64,000 bases of DNA, taken from assembly GCA_030435675.1 (NCBI GenBank), contig CM059623.1:7776012-7840011 (forward strand), written 5' to 3'. The stretch comes from Steinernema hermaphroditum (taxonomy: Eukaryota > Nematoda > Chromadorea > Rhabditida > Steinernematidae). A program made the position numbers and the translations under genes. The notes under the pieces were generated by a model. It was not told the DNA's origin. It saw only the letters and a list, made by a program, of their open reading frames with translations, and made no database searches. Positions 12,202 through 23,662 of the stretch are shown piece after piece. Position 1 is the stretch's first letter; each line of letters begins with the position of its first letter.

Positions 12202-14303
12202 CTAGAGCTCCGAATCCTTCGATCTGCCGTTCGGAAGCGGTGAAACACTGTCGGAAGCGAATGGAGCCATTTCGCGGCAGAGGAGATACTCGAGCTTTCC
12301 CGTCTAAGTGTAATAGCGATAAGTCACAGAGAGGGCGGGAGGAAACTGACCAAGTAGAGGAGCACCACACCGGCGAGTAGCGCAAAGATCAGAGCGAGTG
12401 CGATCCCCACGTAGGAAGACACTGTGGCGATCTTCTCAGTCTTTATTAAACGCTCTTGGATCATCTGGAGGGTCTCGGGATCCACTGTGGCAGTTTCGTA
12501 GGTCGTAACAACGGGAACGATGCTGCTTTTGAACTGCGTCAGGTCCACCGGAAACTGAATTCCCTTGCCCCTCCACATGGCTACGTTGATTTGGGAGGCA
12601 CGGTTCGCACGGAGGATCACTCCGAGGCGGGGTTCGATATCCACAGTCACTTGATCTCGCGTGGCATCGGAGACGTTCACTCCACGAATGGAGTCCTTGA
12701 CTTTCTGATCGGCAAACAGGAAGTTCGGCAGGGAGAAGACAATCGTGGGTTCACCTAGAGAGCAACTTATCAGAAGAACCAAACTTCAAAGGCGCACCTT
12801 TCTGGCATCGGCTGATGTCGAGCAAGCCGGCCGGCAAGCAGTCCTCTTTGTCGTCGGAGAAGTAGCTCTTATCGTTGCTGTTGCAGAAGATCCGATTTTC
12901 GGAAAGTGACGAATTCAGCACTTCCGCGGGCATAACAAATCGATACGCGAGGATCCCTTCATACTCGACCTCCTTCTCAAAGATAAGGTAAATCGATCTG
13001 AAAGATAGTTCACTATCCCAGAAGTCAGATGGTACCTGCAGAGGCTGGGCACGAAGACTTCGAGGCGTTCGTCTTTCTCGATGTATGGGTGGAATACGGA
13101 ACCGTCCGTTCCATTGATTACAGTAGCCAACGGAGAGCTCCACGTCGAGGAAGGTATGGCCTTCTCGTCGTTGAAAGTCAGGATCTTCCCGAAATTGCGC
13201 GCCGAGTTGGAGACGCCATTGTCGATTAGATAAGTGCCTTCGGAGGTGCCGTTTTGCTTGAAGAAGAACCCGATTCGCTCGGGCAGATCCAGAATAGTTT
13301 CGCAAACAAAACCCATAAACGGAATGTCGCACACCTAAACGGGGAAAACAAACATGTGTTCTAGGGCGAGTGGCGGCTACCTGATCAAGGAAAGGGTCAA
13401 TGTATCCGTCAAAGAGTAACTCAGAGACGTCAACTTCCAGAAACGGCGTTTGGGAAACCAGAGCCGTCGCGGCAGCCTTCATAGCGGGTTTCGATGCAGC
13501 TTCCACGAATTTCTGAAATGGCATTAAGCATTAGGATTTGCAATTAAGGATGGAGCATAACCTGATAAACGAGATTCGGGACCCACACATGGTTCCCTAA
13601 AAAGCAGATATCGCAAGAATCGCTCTCGTTGAAGAAGTACGTTTTGAACGCCTGGTACTTGATCGTTCCGTTTTTCCGCTCAATTATCTGAAAAGTATGA
13701 ATACAGTTCCGTCCAACAACCGAGCTTTTCGACCTTTCTGTGGTGCTTCTGGTCGAAGACGTACGGCCCCGTCGCTTTCACCTCAGGGATGCTCCCGTTC
13801 ATTATCTCGTCTGGGTTCCTCACGCTGTACGTCCAAATGTGGGACTTGATCTCGTAGTCAGGGTCCAGCCATTTCTCCAGAAAGGCGCTGTCTTCCGCGA
13901 GGTTTGCCAGCTAAACACTCGTTAGTAGGGGAAACACACATGGAAAGAAAGTTAAGTAAGTTAGAAAAACACTTATTTTTCGGAAAACTCCGAATTGCTT
14001 CCAAACAAACAGACACAAAACCAGCAATCACCTTTGGGGAACCGGCGCACTCGGCGGGGTTCCCCGCAGCTCCGAGTAAGCCTAATGGGTTGGCGAACGG
14101 AAGAAACGAATTGCAATTACCTGGCGGACATTTTTCTCGATGAGTTGTGGAAGGGCGACAAGAAAAGCGACGCAGGCGATGAACAGGATGGCGGAGATGA
14201 CGATGCAGCAGAGGCTCGTCGCGTGGAAGGCGCGGTGGACGCGCCGTGGCTTCTTCGCCGACGTGGATTTGCCTCCGACGACGGCGGCGGCCGAAATTCC
14301 CAT
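12202..14303 (-). CDS. CD36/SCARB-family scavenger receptor, copy A
   Basis: CD36 proteins are two-pass membrane receptors for lipids, lipoproteins and other polyanionic ligands at the cell surface or lysosome. The start is at 14303, with a basic cytosolic N-terminus, then a first membrane segment (LCCIVISAILFIACVAFLV). The large extracellular loop has several NxS/T sites, the conserved TPFLEVDVSELLFDGY block and a cluster of paired cysteines, followed by the second membrane segment (SYVGIALALIFALLAGVVLLYL). After a last 45-nt intron the tail is short and hydrophilic, ending NGRSKDSEL at a stop at 12202. It lies next to a second copy in the same direction, so a local duplication is likely. 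The ligand is unknown. Confidence 0.88.
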
Positions 14304-16369
14304 GGCTTCTGGACTCCGCTTCTCTGAAACAGTCGCCGATGGGATAACGCGAAGGGGCGCGCGATTGAGGTCACGACCTCCTTCCCTCGAGTTTGAACGG
14401 AAGGTGCGTCTTGCGCGGATTCCGGAGGGCGCGCGGATTCTGCAGACAGATGCCGCAGACAGGCCATCAGATGGGAGAGGAAAAGAGCAATCACTTCTTC
14501 GATTGCATAATGGCGAAGAAGTCGAACGACGGAACGAGCGAAGGCGAAGTCGAACCGGTTTCGGTTAACCACGCGAGCTCGCGCAGGAATTCCAAGGCAG
14601 CAACGCCCCGAGGAAGGCGAAAACACACACGAGAGGTTCAAGGAGGTAAACAGCGCCTCAGAATGCGACTCGAGGGTCGAGGCCCTCTTCTCATAGCTCC
14701 TTCTCGCCTCAGAAGACCCTTGCGTTTAGGGGTCGATTCGGTTAGGCGAGTACCGGAGCGAGAACGGTCAAATCCGCTGAAAGCGCTCGCGGGTTGGCGA
14801 AAACAGGGACGAACGTAGAGATGCTTCGCGCAACGCGATTCGATCAACCACCGGGGTCGGGGCATCTTTTTTTGTCGCCTTCCGATCACCGTAATCACTC
14901 AGCAGACGATCGATGGAGACGCGAAGGATGCCTCGGGTGACGCAACGCGCAGGGCGAAAAGTACGAAGCGACTCGAGGGATCTCTCGGAGCGCTCTTTGC
15001 ACCGTCGCATAGTTAATGGACGAACGGTCGCCGGGCATCCCTCAGTTGCGTTTTTTTTGGAGGCCGATGTGGCGCGAGGTCACTTCCGATCGATTTCTTC
15101 CTCAAACGACACTTTTCGGGTAATTACTTGTGGTGTCGAAGATCAAGGGCGCGATCGTTATCTCGCAACTCCCACCCTCCCCCCCCCCCCCCCCCCCAGT
15201 GCAGCTTCTAGATTCCCCGAAAACCGGAGTCCTCGAAGGCACTTGACGTGTTGGCCGACGATCGATCTGACAAAAACAACCGCTTAGGTCGTTTAGGGGT
15301 ACACCCAAGCGCAGAAACGGGTTGTAAATTGGGAAACATTTCTGAGATTAAGCCACTGGGGAAGTAAACCGCCAAGAACCCTTCGGCCTGCACTTGAGGG
15401 GAACATGCGGTCCTCAGAAGGGTCGCCTGGGAAAAAAAAACAAGCAGTCGAATTCTTTAGAATCTGAAAACAAATGGCCACAATGCCCTTTAGTGCAAGA
15501 AGGGTCGACACGAACGAAGGAGGTGTGTCTTCTCGGGGGTGTGCCGAGGAGGTGATGTCTTCTCGGGGGTGTGCCGAGACCCGGCGCGAGGGAGCTTTAG
15601 AATCGCTTTAGCGAAGAAACGAGTTTAGCGAGACAGAGTGGCAACATGGCCGGAGACGTTCGTCGGCAAAAGACCGCTCGACCTTTCGGCGCCTCGCGGT
15701 ACTGTAAGGGATCGAGGGGAACCGGACAGCGATCTGGGCTAATAGCGGTATCCGGTGACGCTCTGGCGGAGGACTCAGGCGCCGTCCGAGATTAGGGCTG
15801 CACGACCCGTTTCCACAGAAGCCAGAAGGCTACGCCGTCGCCCTTGATCGGGAAGATAAAGAAGAAGCGCGCATGAGTCGCTTTCACACCAATGTGTCAT
15901 CTCGCAGATCTAAACAAAAAGGAGAACACGTTCCGCACCCCAAAAGTGCTTCCTGACGCCTAGATTCGCACTGGAGGCGTGAATTCTCGAAAAGACGTGG
16001 AGAATTCCCCTCGAGATCGTCGATCAAGGTCTCCTCTGGAAAGTGCAGGATAAGTTACGTGCAGACGCTTTGGAAAGTTGCGAGTGCACACTTGAGAGTC
16101 ATCGCGGAAGAAGTTCAGAAGATCATCAAAAGTTTTGGGGCTTCCGAAGACATCGTTCAAAACAGCTTTCCGCATACCGCACACGCACACCGTAATCTCT
16201 AGCGCTACACTGAACTACGTAGTGTTTTCTCTATAACAGCAAGATTCCTCTTGATATATGGCGAATTGTAGAAGTTTACTGTGAACTTGGAGTAGTCATA
16301 TGTACACGGGAAAAACAGGAAACAGCCAAACTCTTCGAATAAAGAGACCCGTTAGGCAGGCAGGTGAAT
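14304..16369. other. Intergenic between the two CD36-family genes
   Basis: No gene is recognised. There is a homopolymer run of about 20 C residues near 15,180-15,197 and a direct duplication of a 23-bp unit (starting TGTCTTCTCGGGGG) at about 15,526 and 15,556. Short open frames at 14.1-15.3 and 15.96-16.19 kb lack family similarity. Regulatory sequence for copy A should lie at the 14.3-kb end, but no specific site can be named. Confidence 0.5.
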
Positions 16370-18172
16370 TCATATCTCGGCAAAGGTTTCTTCCTCATCA
16401 TCGTCTTCTCTGATAAGTCGTTGGTTCTCCTCCGCAACAGTTCTCTGAAAAAGAAATTCCGAGAATCCTCTGATCCGGATACCTTAAAGCTTACCGAGCA
16501 GTGGTGAACAACGGAGACGAGGATGAATACCGTCCAGAGGAAAATACCGGCGAGCAGGAAAATGACCCCACCGACAAAGGCAGTGCGGTTGATGAAGACG
16601 ACCTTCTTCGCCAATTCGTCACGGGTGTCCGCGTCAAAAGAGATAGTTTCGCGCAGCCAAAGCAGGGGAATTATCGTGTCGACCATGTTGCCACTCTGTC
16701 TGCAAAAAGAAGTTAGTAAACTCGAAAGTTGAAAAAACCTACTTCACTCCGCCAGCCATCACTCCTAAGTTCAACTGCGAAAGCCTTCTCGCGTGAATCA
16801 CCACGCCAGTTGTGGGCTCAATGTCGATGTATGTGTCGTCGTTGAAGGGATCCGGCTTCGCGACTCCTTCAACAGCTTCACGTACGGCTGTTGGACAGTT
16901 CAGGAATCGTGACTGCGACATATAAATGCGAGGTGCGCCAGGGAGAGATCCGCTGAGGTCCATAAAACCTGCCGGAAGGGCGCCTTTCGACTGAATTGAA
17001 GTGTCGTTGAAAAAGCGGGGTGATTCCGGATTGTTAAATCCCTTGTTCTCTTTCAAAGTGGGATCGTTCATTGACACAGGAACTCCAAAGCGGAAGGAAG
17101 GAACTCCAGCGAACTCAGAGTCCATTTTGTACTCCATCTGGATGGTCCTGCGCCAACCACAAACTATTAACTCGCACTTAACCACATGATTACCTCATGA
17201 TTTGGCCGACAAAAATGTCCACAACTTGGCCTCGTCGAAGGCCTGGTGGGAACAACTGGCCGTCGTAACCCTTGATCTGCCGCGCTTCCGGGGACCACCA
17301 CACTGAATTTGGAAGATGGGTCATATTGTTCCAGGAGTACACATGTCCGATAAGAGGCGACTCGTAGCGGCCGGTGTTGATCTCGTAAGTCCCATCGTAA
17401 GTATTGTTTTGTCCGTAGAAGAGTCCAATGCGGGATGGAACTCCCATCGTTTTGCAGATTTCCTTAATTATCGGCATCGAGCACAGCTTGGAGAGCAGGG
17501 GATCTTCGTAGCCGTCGAAGAGGAGCTCTCCGACGGGAACTGTGATGAAAGGCGATTCATCCTGCAGAGACGACGCAGCCTCGATCGCCCACTTGTACCA
17601 GCCGCTCTTCATTGCGATGTCGACAAGCTTCTGGTAGACGATGCTGGGGACAGTAACCGTGTCCGTCAGGAAGCACGTCGGACATGAAAGACTCTGGTTG
17701 AAAAATGAAATGCGGCTGTTCTGGTACAGAATCCGCGATTCATTGCGTGTGAAATCAAACCAAGTCTTTTCGGTCAGTTCCCTGAAACAAGCATAATACG
17801 ATACACCGAAAAGGGAAAATGAAGACTCACGTAAATGTATACGGTCCCTTCTCTTCTAAAACTGGTTTTGCGCCTTTTTTCACGACGTCTTCGGCGTTTT
17901 TCACGGAATACACGTAGATTTCCATGTTCATCTCGTACTTCGGAGCTTTCCATTTCTCCGTTACGGCGTTGAGCGTGCCATTGCCGTCAGTGCCCAAGTA
18001 GTTGATCTGAATACGTCAACTAGGGATCATTACACACACAGCAGCTTACCGCCTGGATTTGGCGCTCGACGAACTGAGGCACAACAGTGAGACCGACGAT
18101 TCCGATGATACCGCAGATGGCACCCAGGACCAGAGCTACTCTCTGGATACACTTCTTCGACACCGTCGTCAT
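16370..18172 (-). CDS. CD36/SCARB-family scavenger receptor, copy B
   Basis: It has the same two-pass layout as copy A. The ATG at 18172 directly follows TTTCAG, so the coding start probably opens a second exon; an upstream in-frame extension to 18316 is possible. Eight cytosolic residues precede the first membrane segment (VALVLGAICGIIGIVGLTVV). The ectodomain contains FITVPVGELLFDGYEDPLL, many NxT/S sites and a cysteine cluster; the second membrane segment is AFVGGVIFLLAGIFLWTVFI. The frame after the last intron gives a tail rich in acidic residues (REDDDEETFAEI) ending at 16370, quite unlike the tail of copy A. The differing tails suggest different trafficking, which is inference. Confidence 0.88.
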
Positions 18173-18733
18173 CTGAAACTTCGAAGTTTTGAACAGGGAC
18201 GAAATGCGAACAGAACTAGAATCCCGCGAAAGAAGCGCGCCCTTCGGCGACGGCGGGTGAACTGGTGACTTCACATGTTTACGATGGGCACTCTTTGAGT
18301 CACTGCCGTTGCACATGATAGGGGAGCGTCAACAGTTTTGATCTTACAACAAACAAAACGCGAAGTGCGGGAAATCGATCGGAGAAACGAACGAAGGCGA
18401 TCGTGCTTTGTCAGCAAAGTCCCATTGATGCGCACACACATAACCATGCTCTTCAACGCGGAACCACCGACGTTTCGCGAAAGCAATGCTTTTCAATAAT
18501 GCAATCATTGTCCCTCTTCCATCTCGATATGACAGTAGAGTCCAGTAGGATATACCAGAGAACAGGCTATGATATACTAAACTACAATCTTTATTTGGGA
18601 GAACAAGTCAGGTAAAATCAACAACAACAACAAAGGAGATAGTACAAACTTTATATATCTTCTTCATTTTCTTTTGGCATCGCAAAGAGAAAAAGGATCT
18701 TGAGCATCATAAAAGTAGCAATTAAAAGTCAAA

Positions 18734-20715
18734 TTAGTTGATCTCTCCATCTTCCAGATCATCGCTACTGGCTCCGAAAGCTTTGTCATTGTTTTTCTTC
18801 GTCGATGAGGAGAACCCGGAAAAGACTGCTGGACCATTTGAAGTAGAACCGTTACCATAAACCTAAAGTGTTTGTGGTTAGAAAGACACCCTAATGCCAA
18901 AGAGGTTTACTCTCGAGGAATTCTGATCGTAGGAGTTGTTGATTTGAGAATCTCTGCTGGGAGGCGTCACGTCGCTGCACGGCAGAGGTCCTCCAAAGAG
19001 GTCAGAAGCATTTGAAGGTCGAGAACGTTTATGGTTTCCATTCTCGTTGTTGAGACGAGACCCATTAGAGTGCTCCGAAGTGCTGCTCCTGTCGTGCGTC
19101 CTTTTTCGGTGATGGGGCTGCTGAGCTGCTGCGGAGGAAGAGGAAGATCCTTGAGATACTCGGTCACGATCTCCTTCGAAGCGAGAATGCCGAATGCTAG
19201 ATGATTGATGCGATGATGATCCTTCCTTCCGCCGGTGACGTTCATCAGATGTTGAAGGAGGCATAGCATTTGATGTTGGTGGCGGCACCTTTCCGTACAT
19301 CTTGGATCCATCTAAATTTTAAAAGTCGAATGAGCCAACATATATGTGTACGAACCTTTACCAAATGCCGGAGGCAACTCCGGAACATTTTTTATCGATG
19401 ATGTATCGGGCATGAAACTCTTCCTGGGATGAGCGGCGTTTCCGCTGGACGACTGCTTCAAGCCATCATCGTTCGGCATATTGCTCCGACGTTCCTTATA
19501 CTCGCTCAGGTCAACTTTTCTCTTCTCTTTGCCTTCAAGCTGAGGTGGAGCCGGTGGTGGTGGCAGCATTCCTCCTGATTGAGGGGTAGCACCATCGGAG
19601 CTACTTGAAGCTCCAGTTGCTGGAGTGCTTGTCGAATTACGCAGTAAGGGACGATCGAAAATAACACCATTGCGTATAGCGAACTTCTTGATAGCCAGCG
19701 ATTCAGAACAGTTGGTATAGATCTGCGTGAATTCATCAGCAAGTTTGAGGAGTTCTTCTTCCGTGAGCGTGGACGAAATACTTCTGAACCATGGCTTATC
19801 GGGATCCTTAGGGGGAAATTCGATTTCCGCCCAAGTGCAAGCCAAATGAATACAGACACAGGTGAGCGTTGTTGCCGGAAACCGTACGCCCCAGTTCGTG
19901 ATATGAAGTCTGAAAAGACCGACATTACCGTGCTCTCGGCAGTCAGTAACTTACATATCGGTTGCGAACCAATACGCAGTTTCAGTGATCTTCTTCCCAA
20001 CTGGAAGCAATAAATGATAGGTGTTTATGGACTGCAACTCACCTTTGGATGCGTCCATGTTCGTTAAAATAGAAGCATGGGGCACTTCAACCGTGAGATC
20101 GAATCCAAGAGTTTGAAGCACGCAGTTCTCTAATGTTACAATGAGCTGAGAAGCTTCATTGTAGCGCTAAAATGATTCACGAATTATATCGGATGAAGAT
20201 GACTCCGAGAATTCATACGCTTTTATCCAGTGGAATTTGATGAGGAAATTTCAGCCGCCACCATATGCCAACAATATGCTCCAACTTTCGAGGACATTCT
20301 TCAGATTTCCCCGCAAGAAATAGGCAAGCAGCAGCAATGTCCTAAAAATGTTCACGGTATAAATATTTTTTAAGGGCGGTGCTCACCCGATGATCAAGCT
20401 TCTTCATCGAGTGAACCGTGAAAAAGCGATGCATAAAGACCATAGCTGTACATACACACAACTGCGATCTAAAAATATCTGTGAGAAGAATCGGGAAATC
20501 ATCACCTACATCCTAGAGCGACGATCCCTCACGTTGTGATTCAACCTTTCTACCATCTCCGTAATAAAACTGGCCGCTTTCTGGCGATTGCGAATTTCTT
20601 CTTCTGGCGACAGGCCATCTTTTATGCTTGGAAGATTCGCGATTTGCTCTTCTGTGAGAAACCATCTTCGACTCGGTTGATTTGAGCGATCAACCGAGAC
20701 TGCGCTACCCGACAT
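18734..20715 (-). CDS. Cyclin T (P-TEFb subunit)
   Basis: Cyclin T activates CDK9; the pair (P-TEFb) phosphorylates the RNA polymerase II tail and releases paused polymerase. The N-terminus has RRWFLTEEQIANLPS, then the first cyclin box with MHRFFTVHS and LFLAGKSEECPRKLEH, then the second box with LQTLGFDLTVEVPH, ETAYWFATDMLH and CVCIHLACTWAEIEFP. The C-terminal half is low-complexity: Ser/Pro/His-rich with basic stretches (HHRKRTHDRS), ending SDDLEDGEIN at 18734. This tail type is known for binding the polymerase tail. Several short introns are present. Cyclin K is the main alternative, but the N-terminal sequence and long tail favour cyclin T. Confidence 0.9.
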
Positions 20716-23662
20716 CGCATTGGCGACCTAAAGATAAACGTTGAAATTCGGGATGGTTACATAAAGACGTTAGGCGAACACGCACAAAAAAAAAGAGAGA
20801 AAAGCTTAAGCACGATAATGGGAAACACGATTCATCTGATGTGGATTGCAGACAAAGCGAAAAGTGCGATCTCAGAAAAATGGCGCGCATATGTGTACTG
20901 CGCTACAGGCACAAGCAATGCTCTACACGGAAAACAATGCGTCGTTCTGCAATGCATGTGGCCATTCTCGATCGATGTGTTCATTTTGTTATTATCGACA
21001 GAGAAATGAAATTGTGGAGGCGGCAGCGTCGGTCAAATACCCAAGTGGAAATCATAAGATCCCAAATTGGTCATCATGTTACTCTGCTCACCGTCTTCGC
21101 AGTTTCTTTGCGTTCTCTCTGTTTCTTGAAATGTTCATTGTAAATTTGTCTGCAAATCTAATGCGGACGTGTTTACTGGCGTTATTCCATAAACTATCAA
21201 CGTTCCAAATGTTTAAAACTTCAGAAATTACATTAAATCACGGATTCTAGGCGCCTATCGATCGAGACGAAAAGGAAATACGCGACGCGCCGCGTGGAGT
21301 GCGCGCGTTCTTCGTCGTCTTCTCTTCGCGCCCCTCGATCTCCCCGTCGTCTCGACAGAGCTGCGTAGCAGCCCGCCGCTGTCGTCACTGTCGCGACTAC
21401 AGAGGCGAAAAAGTACAAGAACGTTCCTGAATAACGAACAAGGAAAATTCGAGTACGGCTGCAGTCAATCAAACACACTCCACGGGAAAACTACTACAAC
21501 ATGCTAAACTCTGACAATACCGATTCGTTTACAAACGCTGTCAAAGCTAAGATCATCTCTGGGTTTCCTCTAGAAAAAAACTTCTAGAATGCAAACTCAA
21601 CGTGCACTATAATTTGTTTACGAATAAATAGCAAACCAAGAGTCTTCCAATCCCTACTGTAGGTGAGAGAAACTTGAACGCCATGGAAAGAGATACGAAC
21701 ATGCAAAAGAAGGTCAAACACAGAGATAACTCACGCGATTCGGGTCCATGGAGTCGCCCTGTGCGTGAAGATTTGGCAGTTGATCGATCCCTGTGGTCTG
21801 AAGCAAATACAAACAATGATCTGCAACTTAATCCTGGCACAGTCACGATGAGAACTCGCTGTGTATAGATACACGCGTAGATGGAGCGCTGGTTTGTCCA
21901 GTAGAAGAGCTTGTATAGAAAAAGCATGTATAAGCGAACCGTCCAACGTAGAAAACTGTGGCGAAAGCATCAAAATGTGCATCAAAAACCAAAGATATAC
22001 ACAAAAACCGCAAATGAGCGAGTCTAGGCGAGTCCAGAAGGGTTGTGCCCCTCAAAGCACAACCACTCAGCGGCTAAGAAGGCGAAGGAATGACGGCGCT
22101 ACGTCTGGTCTTCAGGAACGTCTTCCTTGTCGCGGCGGGACCAGCAACGTCGGCATCGTCGGGGAGTGCAGTTTCAGTCCTCATCCAGAATTGTGATGTA
22201 CATGGTAACTCGAAAAAGAGAAATATGTGACAAACGGTGGCAGAAGAAGCAGAGACCTGGACAAGCAGAGACCATTATGCCGCTTCGGATAAGCAAAGGT
22301 TCGAGCAAGAATACAGAGGGGATATTACAGGCTCGAAAACGTTGCACATTAATTCCACTGCGTTCGGAAGGTTACGGTATGCATATCCACTGCTGTAGAC
22401 TGTAGAAGGCCGTAAAATGACTGGTACTGGATCGCAAAAATATAAGAACTCGTCATTTCCTGCTCGTTTGTCATGACCTCAATCCGGACACAGAGTGCAC
22501 CCATATCCAAGCCGTTGGAGATGCGGAGAATCATCCACCTGGAAGGTTTTTGTGTTCTTTCTGACTTGTTTAACTCTTAGTTAAGATTGCACATGATTTC
22601 AGACCTCCGAAAGCCTTCGTTTCATCGAAGATCCCTCTGATTTTCCCCCAAAAACGGAGCTGTTCTCCCCTTTGTGCTGTCCTTGCACTAAACGGCGACT
22701 TGAGTCATCTGAGTCAGCTCTCAGGGACCGATCGCGTTCACACCTGACAGTACTTTCAAAGTTCCCCTTTCCAGCTGTGAATGTAAAGATAGAAAACAAA
22801 CGCCCTCTCCACCGATCTACGGACCTTCTGGCCTCCTTCTCTTCGGCGATTCTCCACGCCTTCTAAATTACTCCGTTGCACCTGCACTCTCGGTGTTATT
22901 GTCTGAGTTCCCACCTGGACAGCGCGCCTCCGGAGAGCCTCCAAGCGATTTTTGGCGAAAACAAAAAGCGTCTGGATGTATAATTGAGTAAGCCGGCGCT
23001 AATGGTGTCAACCTGAGCGTTTTACCTGTTTCCGCTCACGCCTCTCGGGGGATCGAAGCCGAGGGACTCTCTGGGTGCACGCGTGCAATCTCCGAAAAGC
23101 TAATCCGCGGCGCCTCGAAGGGATTCCCCGATTAGAGACTCTTCTCCTCCCGCCCTCCTGAGTCCGCGTAATCGACGCTTCCGCACCACCCTAACCCTCG
23201 CCGCCCCATTAATTAGCCTCGGCACTACGGTCTCCCAAAAGACCCATTGGCTGCCATCAGGCGCGCGTCATCCAATTACCGTATGACGCGTCAAGTCGCG
23301 ATCCGGGATCGGTTCCGCGGCGAAAGGGGGCGGTCCCGAGCGGAAAAGTGGACCGGCGTGCTCTAATCTCTTCTAATAGAGAAAAAATAAGAAATGTTGG
23401 GCACAAATTCACTCTCTCGCGCTATGTGTCGTTATTAATGTTTATCGCCTTGGGACGTCGCTGACGAAGCGCTCCGGAGTCTTCTGGCACCGCTGGCCTT
23501 TCGCGGAGGCGCCTCCTCCCGACGTGGCCCGTTGAGGCCCCTCCCTCCCTCCGCCGCTCCTTCCAAATCCGCGCCACCGCCGTTGGCCCGATGCCGCCCT
23601 CTGCCGCGCCTTCTGTCCTCCAGAAGCCTCCGGTCCCGAGCAGATGATCGACCGAGTCCGCA
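20716..23662. other. Intergenic between cyclin T and the acetylcholine receptor
   Basis: This divergent spacer of about 2.9 kb has no open frame with recognisable similarity. Composition changes from AT-rich (20.7-22.6 kb) to GC-rich nearer the receptor gene. It should hold the promoters of both flanking genes, and possibly untranslated first exons of the receptor; no specific sites could be named. Confidence 0.5.

Noticed and set aside
12324..12385. C-terminus VSFLPPSL for CD36 copy A
   Set aside because: It is read-through into an intron; a CACTTAG acceptor leads to a better hydrophilic tail ending at 12202.
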